NCBI GenBank assembly: GCA_025355705.1
Contig: JANXZD010000102.1
Coordinates: forward strand, 1-13,269
Origin: Bacteroidota bacterium
Lineage (GTDB): Bacteria; Bacteroidota; Ignavibacteria; UBA10030; UBA8401
Reading direction: 5' to 3'
Length of the DNA stretch: 13,269 nucleotides
Of this stretch, positions 1 to 6,952 are shown in pieces (the first letter of the stretch is position 1; each line of letters starts with the position of its first letter). The position numbers were made by a program, and so were the translations under genes. Below the pieces are notes generated by a model. That model was not told the origin of the DNA and did not search any database. It saw only the letters and a list, made by a program, of their open reading frames with translations.

Positions 1-1
1 G

Positions 2-1744
2 ATCAATGATGCCGTGATCGTACAATGGACAGAACACAATGTTGCTTTCAACATTTCTAAAGAAGATGGTCTGTGGACGAATATGCTTATCAGCGCTTTA
101 CCATGGCTCATTATTCTTGGGGTCTGGATATTTATTTTCCGCAAAATGCAAGGGGGCGGGGGCGGAGCAAAAGGAATTTTCTCGTTCGGCAAGAGCCGCG
201 CGAAACTGTTGAATGAAGGACAGATCCATATCACCTTTGCCGATGTTGCCGGTGTTGATGAAGCAAAGATTGAACTGCAAGAGATCATCGAATTTTTGAA
301 GGACCCTGCGAAGTTCCAAAAACTCGGCGGAAAAATTCCGCGTGGTGTTTTATTACTTGGCCCTCCGGGCACAGGAAAAACATTGCTTGCACGAGCAGTT
401 GCCGGAGAAGCGGCCGTTCCATTCTTCTCTATTAGTGGTGCAGATTTTGTTGAAATGTTTGTTGGCGTTGGTGCAAGCCGTGTTCGCGATCTGTTTGAAC
501 AAGGAAAGAAAAGCGCACCGTGTATCATCTTTATCGATGAGATCGATGCAGTCGGCCGTCATCGCGGCGCAGGCCTCGGCGGCGGACACGATGAACGCGA
601 ACAGACATTGAATCAGTTGTTAGTTGAGATGGACGGCTTCGAACAAAATAACGGCGTTATTTTGATCGCGGCAACAAATCGACCGGATGTTCTCGATCCC
701 GCATTGATGCGCCCAGGTCGTTTTGACCGCCAGGTTGTTGTCGATCGCCCAGATGTTCGCGGTCGCGAAGGAATTTTAAAAGTGCACACGCGCAATACTC
801 CCCTTGCGCTGGATATTAAATTGGATATTCTTGCAAAAGGAACTCCGGGACTTTCCGGCGCCGATCTTGCAAATCTTGTGAATGAAGCAGCGTTGCTCGC
901 AGCACGCAAGAATCAAAAAGAAGTGACTATGCACGATTTTGAAGAAGCAAAAGATAAAGTGATGATGGGAACAGAACGAAAATCGATGCTGATCTCCGAC
1001 AAAGAAAAAAAGATCACGGCGTATCACGAAGCAGGACACGTGCTGGTATCAAAATATATTCCGGAATCGGATCCGATCCATAAAGTAACGATCATTCCGC
1101 GCGGACGTGCGCTTGGAGTTACAACGTCGTTGCCGATCGATGAAAAACATACATACTCAAAACGGTACCTTGAAGCGCTTCTTGCCATGCTGTTCGGCGG
1201 AAGGATCGCAGAAAAACTTGTCTTTAACGAGTTTACAACAGGAGCTGGCAACGATATTGAACGCGCAAGTAATCTTGCCCGCAAAATGGTCTGCGAATGG
1301 GGAATGAGCGAAAAGATGGGACCCTTAACCTATGGCGCCAAAGAAGAAGAATTGTTTCTCGGACGCGAAATAACCAAACATCGTGATTACAGCGAAGAGA
1401 CCGGTAAAACGATCGATGAAGAAGTGAAGAAGATAATTAACATCGCTGAAAAACGGGCAATAGAAATCCTTTCCGCTAATATTGATAAACTTCATGCACT
1501 CTCCAATGTGCTGCTTGAACGTGAAATTTTAGACAGCGAAGAGATCGATAAAGTTTTACGCGGCGAACAACTTCCGGCCATTATTAAGAACGGCAATGGA
1601 TCAACGGCTGGCACCAATCCTCCGGTTCCAACTCCAGTGATCGAACAGGCGGTTGCTTTGGCAGCTCAAACAGTATCCAATGGAAATGCGGATGAAAATC
1701 CCGCACCAAAAACAAAACCGCGTTCGCGCGCCAAAAAATCGTAA
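2..1744 (+). CDS. ftsH: ATP-dependent zinc metalloprotease FtsH, 5' end cut by window edge
   Basis: Membrane-anchored AAA+ protease that unfolds and degrades membrane and short-lived cytosolic proteins. The frame is open to the left edge, so the first transmembrane helix and most of the periplasmic domain lie outside; the GTG at 14 is only an internal Val codon. Numbering residues from 14: second transmembrane helix about 24-43, a Gly-rich linker (47-51), Walker A GPPGTGKT at 116-123, Walker B IIFIDEID at 171-178, and the second region of homology with the arginine finger in NRPDVLDPALMRPGRFDRQ. The protease zinc site is HEAGH at 338-342, with the third ligand probably D414 in TTGAGNDIE. The C-terminal tail after about residue 525 is low-complexity (Ala/Pro/Asn) and ends in a basic RSRAKKS. 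All catalytic residues are intact. The stop is 3 nt from the next start, suggesting co-transcription with the lipid kinase-like gene. Confidence 0.97.
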   Translation: MNDAVIVQWTEHNVAFNISKEDGLWTNMLISALPWLIILGVWIFIFRKMQGGGGGAKGIFSFGKSRAKLLNEGQIHITFADVAGVDEAKIELQEIIEFLKDPAKFQKLGGKIPRGVLLLGPPGTGKTLLARAVAGEAAVPFFSISGADFVEMFVGVGASRVRDLFEQGKKSAPCIIFIDEIDAVGRHRGAGLGGGHDEREQTLNQLLVEMDGFEQNNGVILIAATNRPDVLDPALMRPGRFDRQVVVDRPDVRGREGILKVHTRNTPLALDIKLDILAKGTPGLSGADLANLVNEAALLAARKNQKEVTMHDFEEAKDKVMMGTERKSMLISDKEKKITAYHEAGHVLVSKYIPESDPIHKVTIIPRGRALGVTTSLPIDEKHTYSKRYLEALLAMLFGGRIAEKLVFNEFTTGAGNDIERASNLARKMVCEWGMSEKMGPLTYGAKEEELFLGREITKHRDYSEETGKTIDEEVKKIINIAEKRAIEILSANIDKLHALSNVLLEREILDSEEIDKVLRGEQLPAIIKNGNGSTAGTNPPVPTPVIEQAVALAAQTVSNGNADENPAPKTKPRSRAKKS

Positions 1745-1747
1745 TGT

Positions 1748-2407
1748 ATGATCAACGCTGCAAATATTGATTATAAAGCAGAACTGGCGCGAAAGGGGAT
1801 ACATTTTTTTTCGTTAAGCATTCCGATCATCTACTATTATATTGAGCGTGACCTAGCACTGGCGATATTGGTACCGATCACGCTTGCTTTTTTGACTGTC
1901 GATTTGCTTCGATATTATCACAAGCCAACTGCCCAACTCTTCTATACGATATTTGGATTCATGCTGCGTAAGCATGAATTGGATGAGAATTCAAAGCGAC
2001 TGAACGGTGCAACAAATGTGTTGATCGCCGCATCTCTCTGTGTTATTATTTTCCCTAAATTGATCGTGTTAACGGCGTTTCCAATTCTGATCATTTCGGA
2101 TTCAGTTGCGGCGTTATTTGGCAGGCGGTTTGGAAAACGAAAGTTCCTTCAAAAAAGTGTCGAAGGAAGTACGGCATTTTTTATATTCGCTCTGATCGTC
2201 ATTGCATTTACACCAAAGATCAATGGAAGTATTGATGAATATCTTATCGGCGCCGTTGCTGCGTTGGTGGGAACGATCGTTGAGGCCGGTTCATGGAAGA
2301 TCGACGATAATCTTTCTATTCCGCTTTCTGTTGGGGTTGTCATGTGGGGATTGTATTTTATGGTGTATCCGTCGGTCAATTTATTTGCACATTCAATTGT
2401 TCGATAA
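1748..2407 (+). CDS. SEC59/DGK1/VTE5-family integral-membrane lipid kinase-like protein
   Basis: 219-residue polytopic membrane protein with about six or seven hydrophobic segments. It resembles the CTP-dependent dolichol/diacylglycerol/phytol kinase family (COG0170). Family-like features are an N-terminal RKGIHF (15-20), RLNGATN (84-90), the central SDSVAALFGRRFGKRKF (117-133) followed by KSVEGS (136-141), and a C-terminal EAGSWKIDDNLSIPL (179-193), comparable to the DNL-x-PL end of VTE5/SEC59 proteins. The K-D-HGG signature of CdsA-type CDP-diglyceride synthases is absent. The likely reaction is CTP-dependent phosphorylation of a lipid alcohol, but the substrate (diacylglycerol, polyprenol or other) cannot be read from sequence. 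The ATG lies 3 nt after the ftsH stop with no clear Shine-Dalgarno sequence, so it probably relies on translation from ftsH. In many Bacteroidetes the gene after ftsH is cdsA (from memory), so this may be a different lipid-head enzyme at a similar locus. Confidence 0.82.
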   Translation: MINAANIDYKAELARKGIHFFSLSIPIIYYYIERDLALAILVPITLAFLTVDLLRYYHKPTAQLFYTIFGFMLRKHELDENSKRLNGATNVLIAASLCVIIFPKLIVLTAFPILIISDSVAALFGRRFGKRKFLQKSVEGSTAFFIFALIVIAFTPKINGSIDEYLIGAVAALVGTIVEAGSWKIDDNLSIPLSVGVVMWGLYFMVYPSVNLFAHSIVR

Positions 2408-2449
2408 CGTATAGTTTTATTTTTCAAAGTCTCTTTGATATTAAATATT

Positions 2450-3322
2450 ATGAATAAGATCAAATTCGGTTTGCCCAAAGGAAGTCTGCAGGAAGCAACA
2501 TTGCAGCTTCTCTCCAAAGCAGGATTCAATTTTTCAGTCTCATCACGTTCATACTTCCCTTCTGTTGATGATGAAGAATTGGAAGGAATGCTCATTCGCG
2601 CACAGGAGATTCCCCGCTATGTTGAAGATGGTGTGTTTGATGCCGGTCTGACAGGACACGATTGGATCATTGAGAACGGTGTTGATGTTGTCAGCGTCTG
2701 CGATCTGATCTATTCAAAACAATCAATGCGAAAAGTAAAATGGGTTCTTGCCGTTCATGAAGATTCTCCTGTCAAGACCGTAAAAGATCTTGAAGGAAAA
2801 CGGATCGCAACTGAAGTTATCGGGATCACGAAAGCATATCTTAAAAAGCATGGGGTGAACGCAGCGGTGGAATTTTCCTGGGGAGCCACCGAGGTAAAAA
2901 CTCCGGATCTGGTGGATGCAATTGTTGAAGTGACCGAAACCGGAAGCTCTCTTCGCGCAAACAAATTACGCATAGTCGATGTTGTTCTTGAGTCGAATAC
3001 AAAATTGATCGCCAATAAGAACAGCTGGAACGATCCTTGGAAACGAGAGAAGATCGAGAATCTTGCAATGCTTCTTCAGGGTGCCATCAACGCTGGTTCA
3101 CGTGTTGGGTTAAAAATGAATTTGAAAAAAATCGATCTCGAAAAAGTAATCGCACTCATTCCCGCACTTCGCAAACCGACGATCTCTCAGCTTTCCGATA
3201 ATGATTGGGTGGCTATTGAAACTATTCTGGAAGAAAAGGTCGTTCGCGCAATCATTCCACAATTGAAACGTGCAGGCGCTGAAGGAATTATTGAATATCC
3301 ATTGAATAAAGTGATTTATTAG
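2450..3322 (+). CDS. hisG: ATP phosphoribosyltransferase, long form (HisG)
   Basis: Catalyses the first committed step of histidine synthesis, joining ATP and PRPP to give phosphoribosyl-ATP. I chose the ATG at 2450 (290 residues) over a TTG at 2435, because the protein then begins MNKIKFGLPKGSL as family members do. Visible features are LPKGSL (8-13), a two-lobed periplasmic-binding-like fold, and the phosphate-binding loop DAIVEVTETGSS (156-167). An extra C-terminal ACT-like domain runs from about 215 to the end, with RKPTISQLSDNDW and the closing GAEGIIEYPLNKVI. That domain marks the hexameric, HisZ-independent long form, which is normally feedback-inhibited by histidine. No other his gene flanks it, so it is detached from the his operon, and it sits 42 nt after the lipid kinase-like gene. 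No Shine-Dalgarno sequence is visible. Confidence 0.95.
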   Translation: MNKIKFGLPKGSLQEATLQLLSKAGFNFSVSSRSYFPSVDDEELEGMLIRAQEIPRYVEDGVFDAGLTGHDWIIENGVDVVSVCDLIYSKQSMRKVKWVLAVHEDSPVKTVKDLEGKRIATEVIGITKAYLKKHGVNAAVEFSWGATEVKTPDLVDAIVEVTETGSSLRANKLRIVDVVLESNTKLIANKNSWNDPWKREKIENLAMLLQGAINAGSRVGLKMNLKKIDLEKVIALIPALRKPTISQLSDNDWVAIETILEEKVVRAIIPQLKRAGAEGIIEYPLNKVIY

Positions 3323-3326
3323 CATC

Positions 3327-3360
3327 AATACCTTCCGGGCATAAAAACTTGGAAGGCATT
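3327..3360 (+). terminator. Hairpin after hisG, possible terminator
   Basis: Starting 4 nt after the hisG stop, AATACCTTCC (3327-3336) pairs with GGAAGGCATT (3351-3360): nine of ten positions are complementary with one A-C mismatch, and the loop is 14 nt. The downstream run is only mildly T-rich (TCTATCAATTCCTTTCTT), so intrinsic termination may be weak. The position between hisG and the separately started amidase gene fits a transcript end. Confidence 0.5.
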
Positions 3361-3436
3361 TCTATCAATTCCTTTCTTGAATCTCGTCTCATCTCTTTCT
3401 ACATTTACACACTTCATTATTCATCATTTAGCCAGC

Positions 3437-3440
3437 GGAG
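3437..3440 (+). promoter_or_regulatory. Ribosome binding site fixing the TTG start of the amidase gene
   Basis: GGAG lies 8 nt before the TTG at 3449, one of the few good Shine-Dalgarno matches in the window. It decides the start: translation from 3449 puts a signal peptide at the very N-terminus, whereas the in-frame TTG at 3377 would add 24 residues before it. Confidence 0.65.
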
Positions 3441-3448
3441 ATCTGACC

Positions 3449-5218
3449 TTGAAATCATTCATTGCTGTTATCTTTTTTATATTTCCCCTTATTGCACAAA
3501 CGAACGATTCACTCTTTCTAAAAATTATTCTACCAGACCGCGACACCGTAAAATATAATGCTGCGAAACACCGTATTGCAGCATCTACCAATCCAACGTC
3601 AAGAGCATTCATTAATTACAAAGAAGTTAAAGTGTATGGCAGCGGCGCATTCGTTGGAATGCATAATCTAACCTCGGATACGACAACATTGCACATAGCG
3701 GTCGTAAGTTCAAAAGGAGATTCTTTATACAAAGATTTTGTTTTTATCAAACCAAAATCGTCCGCCACTTCAACTGCCGACCCGATCGTAATCGATTACG
3801 TTTCTCAGCCAGCAGAAGATCTGTGGCTGATCGCCGGCGATGTTCTTGAAGTAAAGATGAAAGCAAGTCCCGGAAAGAATCCGGTATTTGATATTGACGG
3901 AGTTGAATCAGGGATCCCAATGCGCGAGCTCGATCCGAAGAATGCCGGCGGGATTGGTGGGATTTATGTTGGCAAGTATAAAATAAAAGAAAAAGATGAA
4001 TGTGCTGACATTCCTATCCGTTTCAGAATATCGAAGAATTTTTTCAGCAATGAAAAAGCATCTTCAAAAGGAAAGATCTCAATCATTCGCGATTCTCTTC
4101 CGCGCGTTGCCGAATTGATTGGCAAACGACCGTTCTTCAATGCCGGTCTTGGGAGCGATCGCCTTGGCGGAGCAAAGCTGGGATTTCTTGTTGAAGGCGT
4201 AAAAGTCATTGTTACCGGAAAAGTCGGCGAGCAGTATCGTGTGAAACTTTCAGAAGGAATGGAAGCATGGCTTCCGCAGGAATATGCACAGCTCTCTCCG
4301 ATCAATGCAACACTTCCCTACACACTTACCGGTTCCATTTCGGTTACAGGGAATGATTCCGAAGATGTCGTCCGTGTCGGACTTGGACAAAAAGTTCCGT
4401 ACACCAGCGAACAGTTGACCGACCCGATGGCAATCGTTGTGAATATCTTCGGCACAACTTCGAATACCAATTGGATCACACATCAGAATTCTGCCAAAGA
4501 GATCCAACAGGTAAAATGCACTCAAGTCGGTGCCGATCATTATCAATTGACGATCTTTTTAAAACAAAAACAGCATTGGGGATACGATATTTCATATGAA
4601 GGAACATCAATGAAGATCCGTATCCGCCGAACTCCGATAATATCAAATTCTGCATCCCCGCTTACAGGATTGACAATTGCGATCGATGCAGGTCATGGAA
4701 TTGGAAGTCAAGGTGCACTCGGTTCCCTCGGCACAATTGAAATGAACATTACCCTAGCCCTTGCAAAAGAATTGAATGCTCAGCTGCAGGCAAAAGGAAT
4801 TAAAACAGTGATGACGCGCGAAACTGATGACAATGTCATGATGAGTGATCGAGCCGAAAAGATCCTGACATCGAACGCAACTATTCTTGTCAGTATTCAT
4901 TGCAATTCCACAGGGGAAACCTCAGATGCAGAACAAATAAAAGGAACCAGCATTTATTACCGCTATCCCGGATTCAAACCGCTTTCGGATATTATGTACG
5001 GAAAAATGCTTGAACTTGGACTGGGACAATGGGGTGTTACCGGGAATTTCAATTTTTCTTTAAGCGGACCGACACAATTGCCGAATGTTCTTGTTGAGAC
5101 AGCATTCCTTTCAAATCCTGAAGACGAGATGAGGTTGATCGATCCTGAATTCAGAAAACAAGTTGCAACGAAGATCATTGGCGGATTGGAAGAGTTTGTT
5201 ATAAAAAACACCAAATAG
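3449..5218 (+). CDS. Secreted N-acetylmuramoyl-L-alanine amidase (Amidase_3) with Ig-like, SH3-like and AMIN-like domains
   Basis: Zinc amidase that cleaves the bond between MurNAc and the stem-peptide L-Ala in the periplasm, used in cell separation and wall turnover. From the TTG at 3449 it is 589 residues. A signal peptide (MKSFIAVIFFIFPLIAQ) is followed by an Ig-like beta domain (about 22-102, with FINYKEVKVYGSGAF), a second beta region (112-215), an SH3-like stretch (about 220-282), an AMIN-like beta domain (about 290-395), and the catalytic domain (407-586). Expected zinc ligands are H416 in DAGHG, E431 in GTIEMN and H484 in SIHCN; the catalytic glutamate is E550 in VLVETAFLSNPEDE. All are present. 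The non-catalytic regions probably target septal peptidoglycan or a regulator; those domain names rest on pattern resemblance, while the amidase call is firm. The gene stands alone between a hairpin and a repeat-bearing spacer. Confidence 0.93.
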   Translation: MKSFIAVIFFIFPLIAQTNDSLFLKIILPDRDTVKYNAAKHRIAASTNPTSRAFINYKEVKVYGSGAFVGMHNLTSDTTTLHIAVVSSKGDSLYKDFVFIKPKSSATSTADPIVIDYVSQPAEDLWLIAGDVLEVKMKASPGKNPVFDIDGVESGIPMRELDPKNAGGIGGIYVGKYKIKEKDECADIPIRFRISKNFFSNEKASSKGKISIIRDSLPRVAELIGKRPFFNAGLGSDRLGGAKLGFLVEGVKVIVTGKVGEQYRVKLSEGMEAWLPQEYAQLSPINATLPYTLTGSISVTGNDSEDVVRVGLGQKVPYTSEQLTDPMAIVVNIFGTTSNTNWITHQNSAKEIQQVKCTQVGADHYQLTIFLKQKQHWGYDISYEGTSMKIRIRRTPIISNSASPLTGLTIAIDAGHGIGSQGALGSLGTIEMNITLALAKELNAQLQAKGIKTVMTRETDDNVMMSDRAEKILTSNATILVSIHCNSTGETSDAEQIKGTSIYYRYPGFKPLSDIMYGKMLELGLGQWGVTGNFNFSLSGPTQLPNVLVETAFLSNPEDEMRLIDPEFRKQVATKIIGGLEEFVIKNTK

Positions 5219-5223
5219 AAAAC

Positions 5224-5350
5224 ATGAAGGATGAATGCAATCAATTTACCGCAATTTTTACATCAATTGTAATTACTAAAAAGAAAAATATTTCATAATT
5301 TAATTTGAGTTTTCTTGGAGTTCATCCTTCATAATTCATACTTCATCCTT
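5224..5350. repeat. Inverted and direct short repeats in the amidase-hutH spacer
   Basis: ATGAAGGATGAA (5224-5235) is the exact reverse complement of TTCATCCTTCAT (5321-5332), with 85 nt of AT-rich sequence between. Part of the right arm, TTCATCCTT (5321-5329), recurs directly at 5342-5350, 21 nt downstream and 12 nt before the hutH start codon. The arms could form a long-loop stem across the whole spacer, covering the amidase 3' end and the hutH leader. No T-tract follows, so a simple terminator is not obvious; a dispersed small repeat or a regulatory leader are both possible. Confidence 0.6.
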
Positions 5351-5361
5351 ATCTAAACACT

Positions 5362-6897
5362 ATGTTAACACTTAACGGTAACTCGCTTTCAATCGCAGAT
5401 CTTTACTCAACAGCGACGAACTTTAAATCAACGATTGCACTTTCTTCTTCCGCCAAAAAAGCAATGCAACGCTCGCGCGCTCTTGTAGAAGAATGGCTCG
5501 CCAGCGATGAAGTGATCTATGGTGTCACGACCGGTTTCGGAGAGTTTGCCAATGTTCGTATCCCACACAATAAGATTGAAGAACTACAAAAAAATCTCAT
5601 CGTCAGTCATGCAGCCGGAGCAGGCGACCCTCTTCCTCAGGAAGTAGTGCGCGCAATGATGATCCTCCGCATTAACGCACTTGCAAAAGGATTCTCTGGA
5701 ATTCGTCCTGAAACGGTGGAGTTCATTGTAAAATTCTTTAATGCAGGACTAATTCCTGTCGTTCCTTCGCAAGGCTCGGTCGGGTCAAGCGGTGATCTTG
5801 TTCAATTGGCGCATTTGGTTCTCTCCTTTATGGGAAAGGGAAAAACAACTGACAATGGAAAATTGACAATTAAAGATTCAAAAACAGTTCTCAAAAGACA
5901 TAAACTGCAGTCATTAACATTAACGGCAAAAGAAGGATTAGCGTTGATCAACGGCACGCAGATGATGACCGCATTCGCTTCGCTCATCATGTACGAAGCA
6001 GTGCAGTTGATGAAACTTGCAGATATCTCCTGTGCGTTGAGCGTTGAAGCATTAAAAGGAACTGATACTGCATTTGATGAACGCATTCACAAACTTCGTC
6101 CATACAAAGGACAACTTGCTTCTGCAAGAAATCTGCGAACGTTGATGAAAGGAAGCGAGATCCGAGAATCACACCGCCATAATGATGATCGTGTACAGGA
6201 TGCATATTCGCTCCGATGCGCTCCGCAGGTTCATGGTGCCTCGCGCGATGCATTAGAATATGTTGCATCAAAAGTTGAGATCGAAATAAATTCCGCCAAC
6301 GATAATCCGTTGATCTTCCCGAACGAGAAGCAGCATCTTGAAGGAGGAAATTTCCACGGTCAGCCGATGGCGCTTGCTATGGATTTTGCGGCGATCGCAC
6401 TTTCGGAATTGGCGAATATTTCTGAACGACGAACAGAACGAATGGTGAACGGCGCGCTCAGCCGTCTACCCCGTTTTCTTACCACTAATGGCGGACTCAA
6501 TTCCGGGTTAATGATCGCACAATACACCGCAGCGTCGCTTGTTTCGGAAAATAAAGTCCTTTCACACCCCGCCAGCGTTGATTCGATTCCTACTTCAGCA
6601 AACCAGGAAGATCATAATTCGATGGGATCGATTGCGGCACAAAAATGCTGGAAAGTACTAAAGAATGTTCAGACCGTTATCGCAATTGAATTGATGACTG
6701 CGGCACAAGCAATTGATTTTCATGCACCGTTGAAATGCGGAAAAGGAACCAATTCTGCATATCAAACAATTCGCAAAACAATTCCTCATCTTGATGAAGA
6801 TAGAATTTTGCACGACGATATTCAGAAAGCGTTGGGATTGGTGAAAGACGGAAGTGTGTTGAAGAATGTTGAAAAGGTTATCGGTAATTTAGAATAA
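5362..6897 (+). CDS. hutH: Histidine ammonia-lyase (HutH) with Ser-Ser-Gly MIO triad
   Basis: Removes ammonia non-oxidatively from L-histidine to give urocanate, the first step of histidine degradation. The 511 residues match the family's usual length and the numbering nearly coincides with Pseudomonas putida HutH. Y53 (YGVTTGFG), H83 (SHAAGAG), N197 (INGTQ), Y282 and R285 (DAYSLRCAPQVHG) and E416 (SANQEDH) are all in place, with offsets of 0 to 2. The SH at 82-83 favours histidine over phenylalanine or tyrosine as substrate. The cofactor triad is S142-S143-G144 in GSVGSSGDL instead of the usual Ala-Ser-Gly, and the next residues are VQ rather than AP. The cyclising Ser143 and Gly144 are kept, so MIO formation is plausible. 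No hutU, hutI, hutG or HutC-type regulator lies in the window. The ATG has no Shine-Dalgarno sequence. Confidence 0.93.
   Translation: MLTLNGNSLSIADLYSTATNFKSTIALSSSAKKAMQRSRALVEEWLASDEVIYGVTTGFGEFANVRIPHNKIEELQKNLIVSHAAGAGDPLPQEVVRAMMILRINALAKGFSGIRPETVEFIVKFFNAGLIPVVPSQGSVGSSGDLVQLAHLVLSFMGKGKTTDNGKLTIKDSKTVLKRHKLQSLTLTAKEGLALINGTQMMTAFASLIMYEAVQLMKLADISCALSVEALKGTDTAFDERIHKLRPYKGQLASARNLRTLMKGSEIRESHRHNDDRVQDAYSLRCAPQVHGASRDALEYVASKVEIEINSANDNPLIFPNEKQHLEGGNFHGQPMALAMDFAAIALSELANISERRTERMVNGALSRLPRFLTTNGGLNSGLMIAQYTAASLVSENKVLSHPASVDSIPTSANQEDHNSMGSIAAQKCWKVLKNVQTVIAIELMTAAQAIDFHAPLKCGKGTNSAYQTIRKTIPHLDEDRILHDDIQKALGLVKDGSVLKNVEKVIGNLE
5850..5877 (+). repeat. Imperfect 14-bp tandem repeat inside hutH
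   Basis: TGACAATGGAAAAT (5850-5863) is followed at once by TGACAATTAAAGAT (5864-5877), with 11 of 14 positions identical. It encodes roughly residues 163-172 (TDNGKLTIKD), in the stretch between the MIO helix and the INGTQ motif where HutH proteins vary in length and sequence. The reading frame is kept. Confidence 0.5.
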
Positions 6898-6952
6898 TTT
6901 TAAATTCAAGTATATACCTATCGCTAATTTATATATTAATATTCTTCAAAAA

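Noticed and set aside
2149..2595. 148-codon minus-strand frame across the lipid kinase-like gene and hisG
   Set aside because: It overlaps two well-supported plus-strand genes and shows no motif or ribosome binding site.
3377..3448. Upstream TTG start for the amidase
   Set aside because: It would place 24 residues before a clear signal peptide; the TTG at 3449 has GGAG 8 nt upstream and puts the signal peptide at the N-terminus.
5219..5361. CRISPR-like repeats before hutH
   Set aside because: Only one inverted pair and one partial direct copy are present, with no regular spacers and no cas genes.
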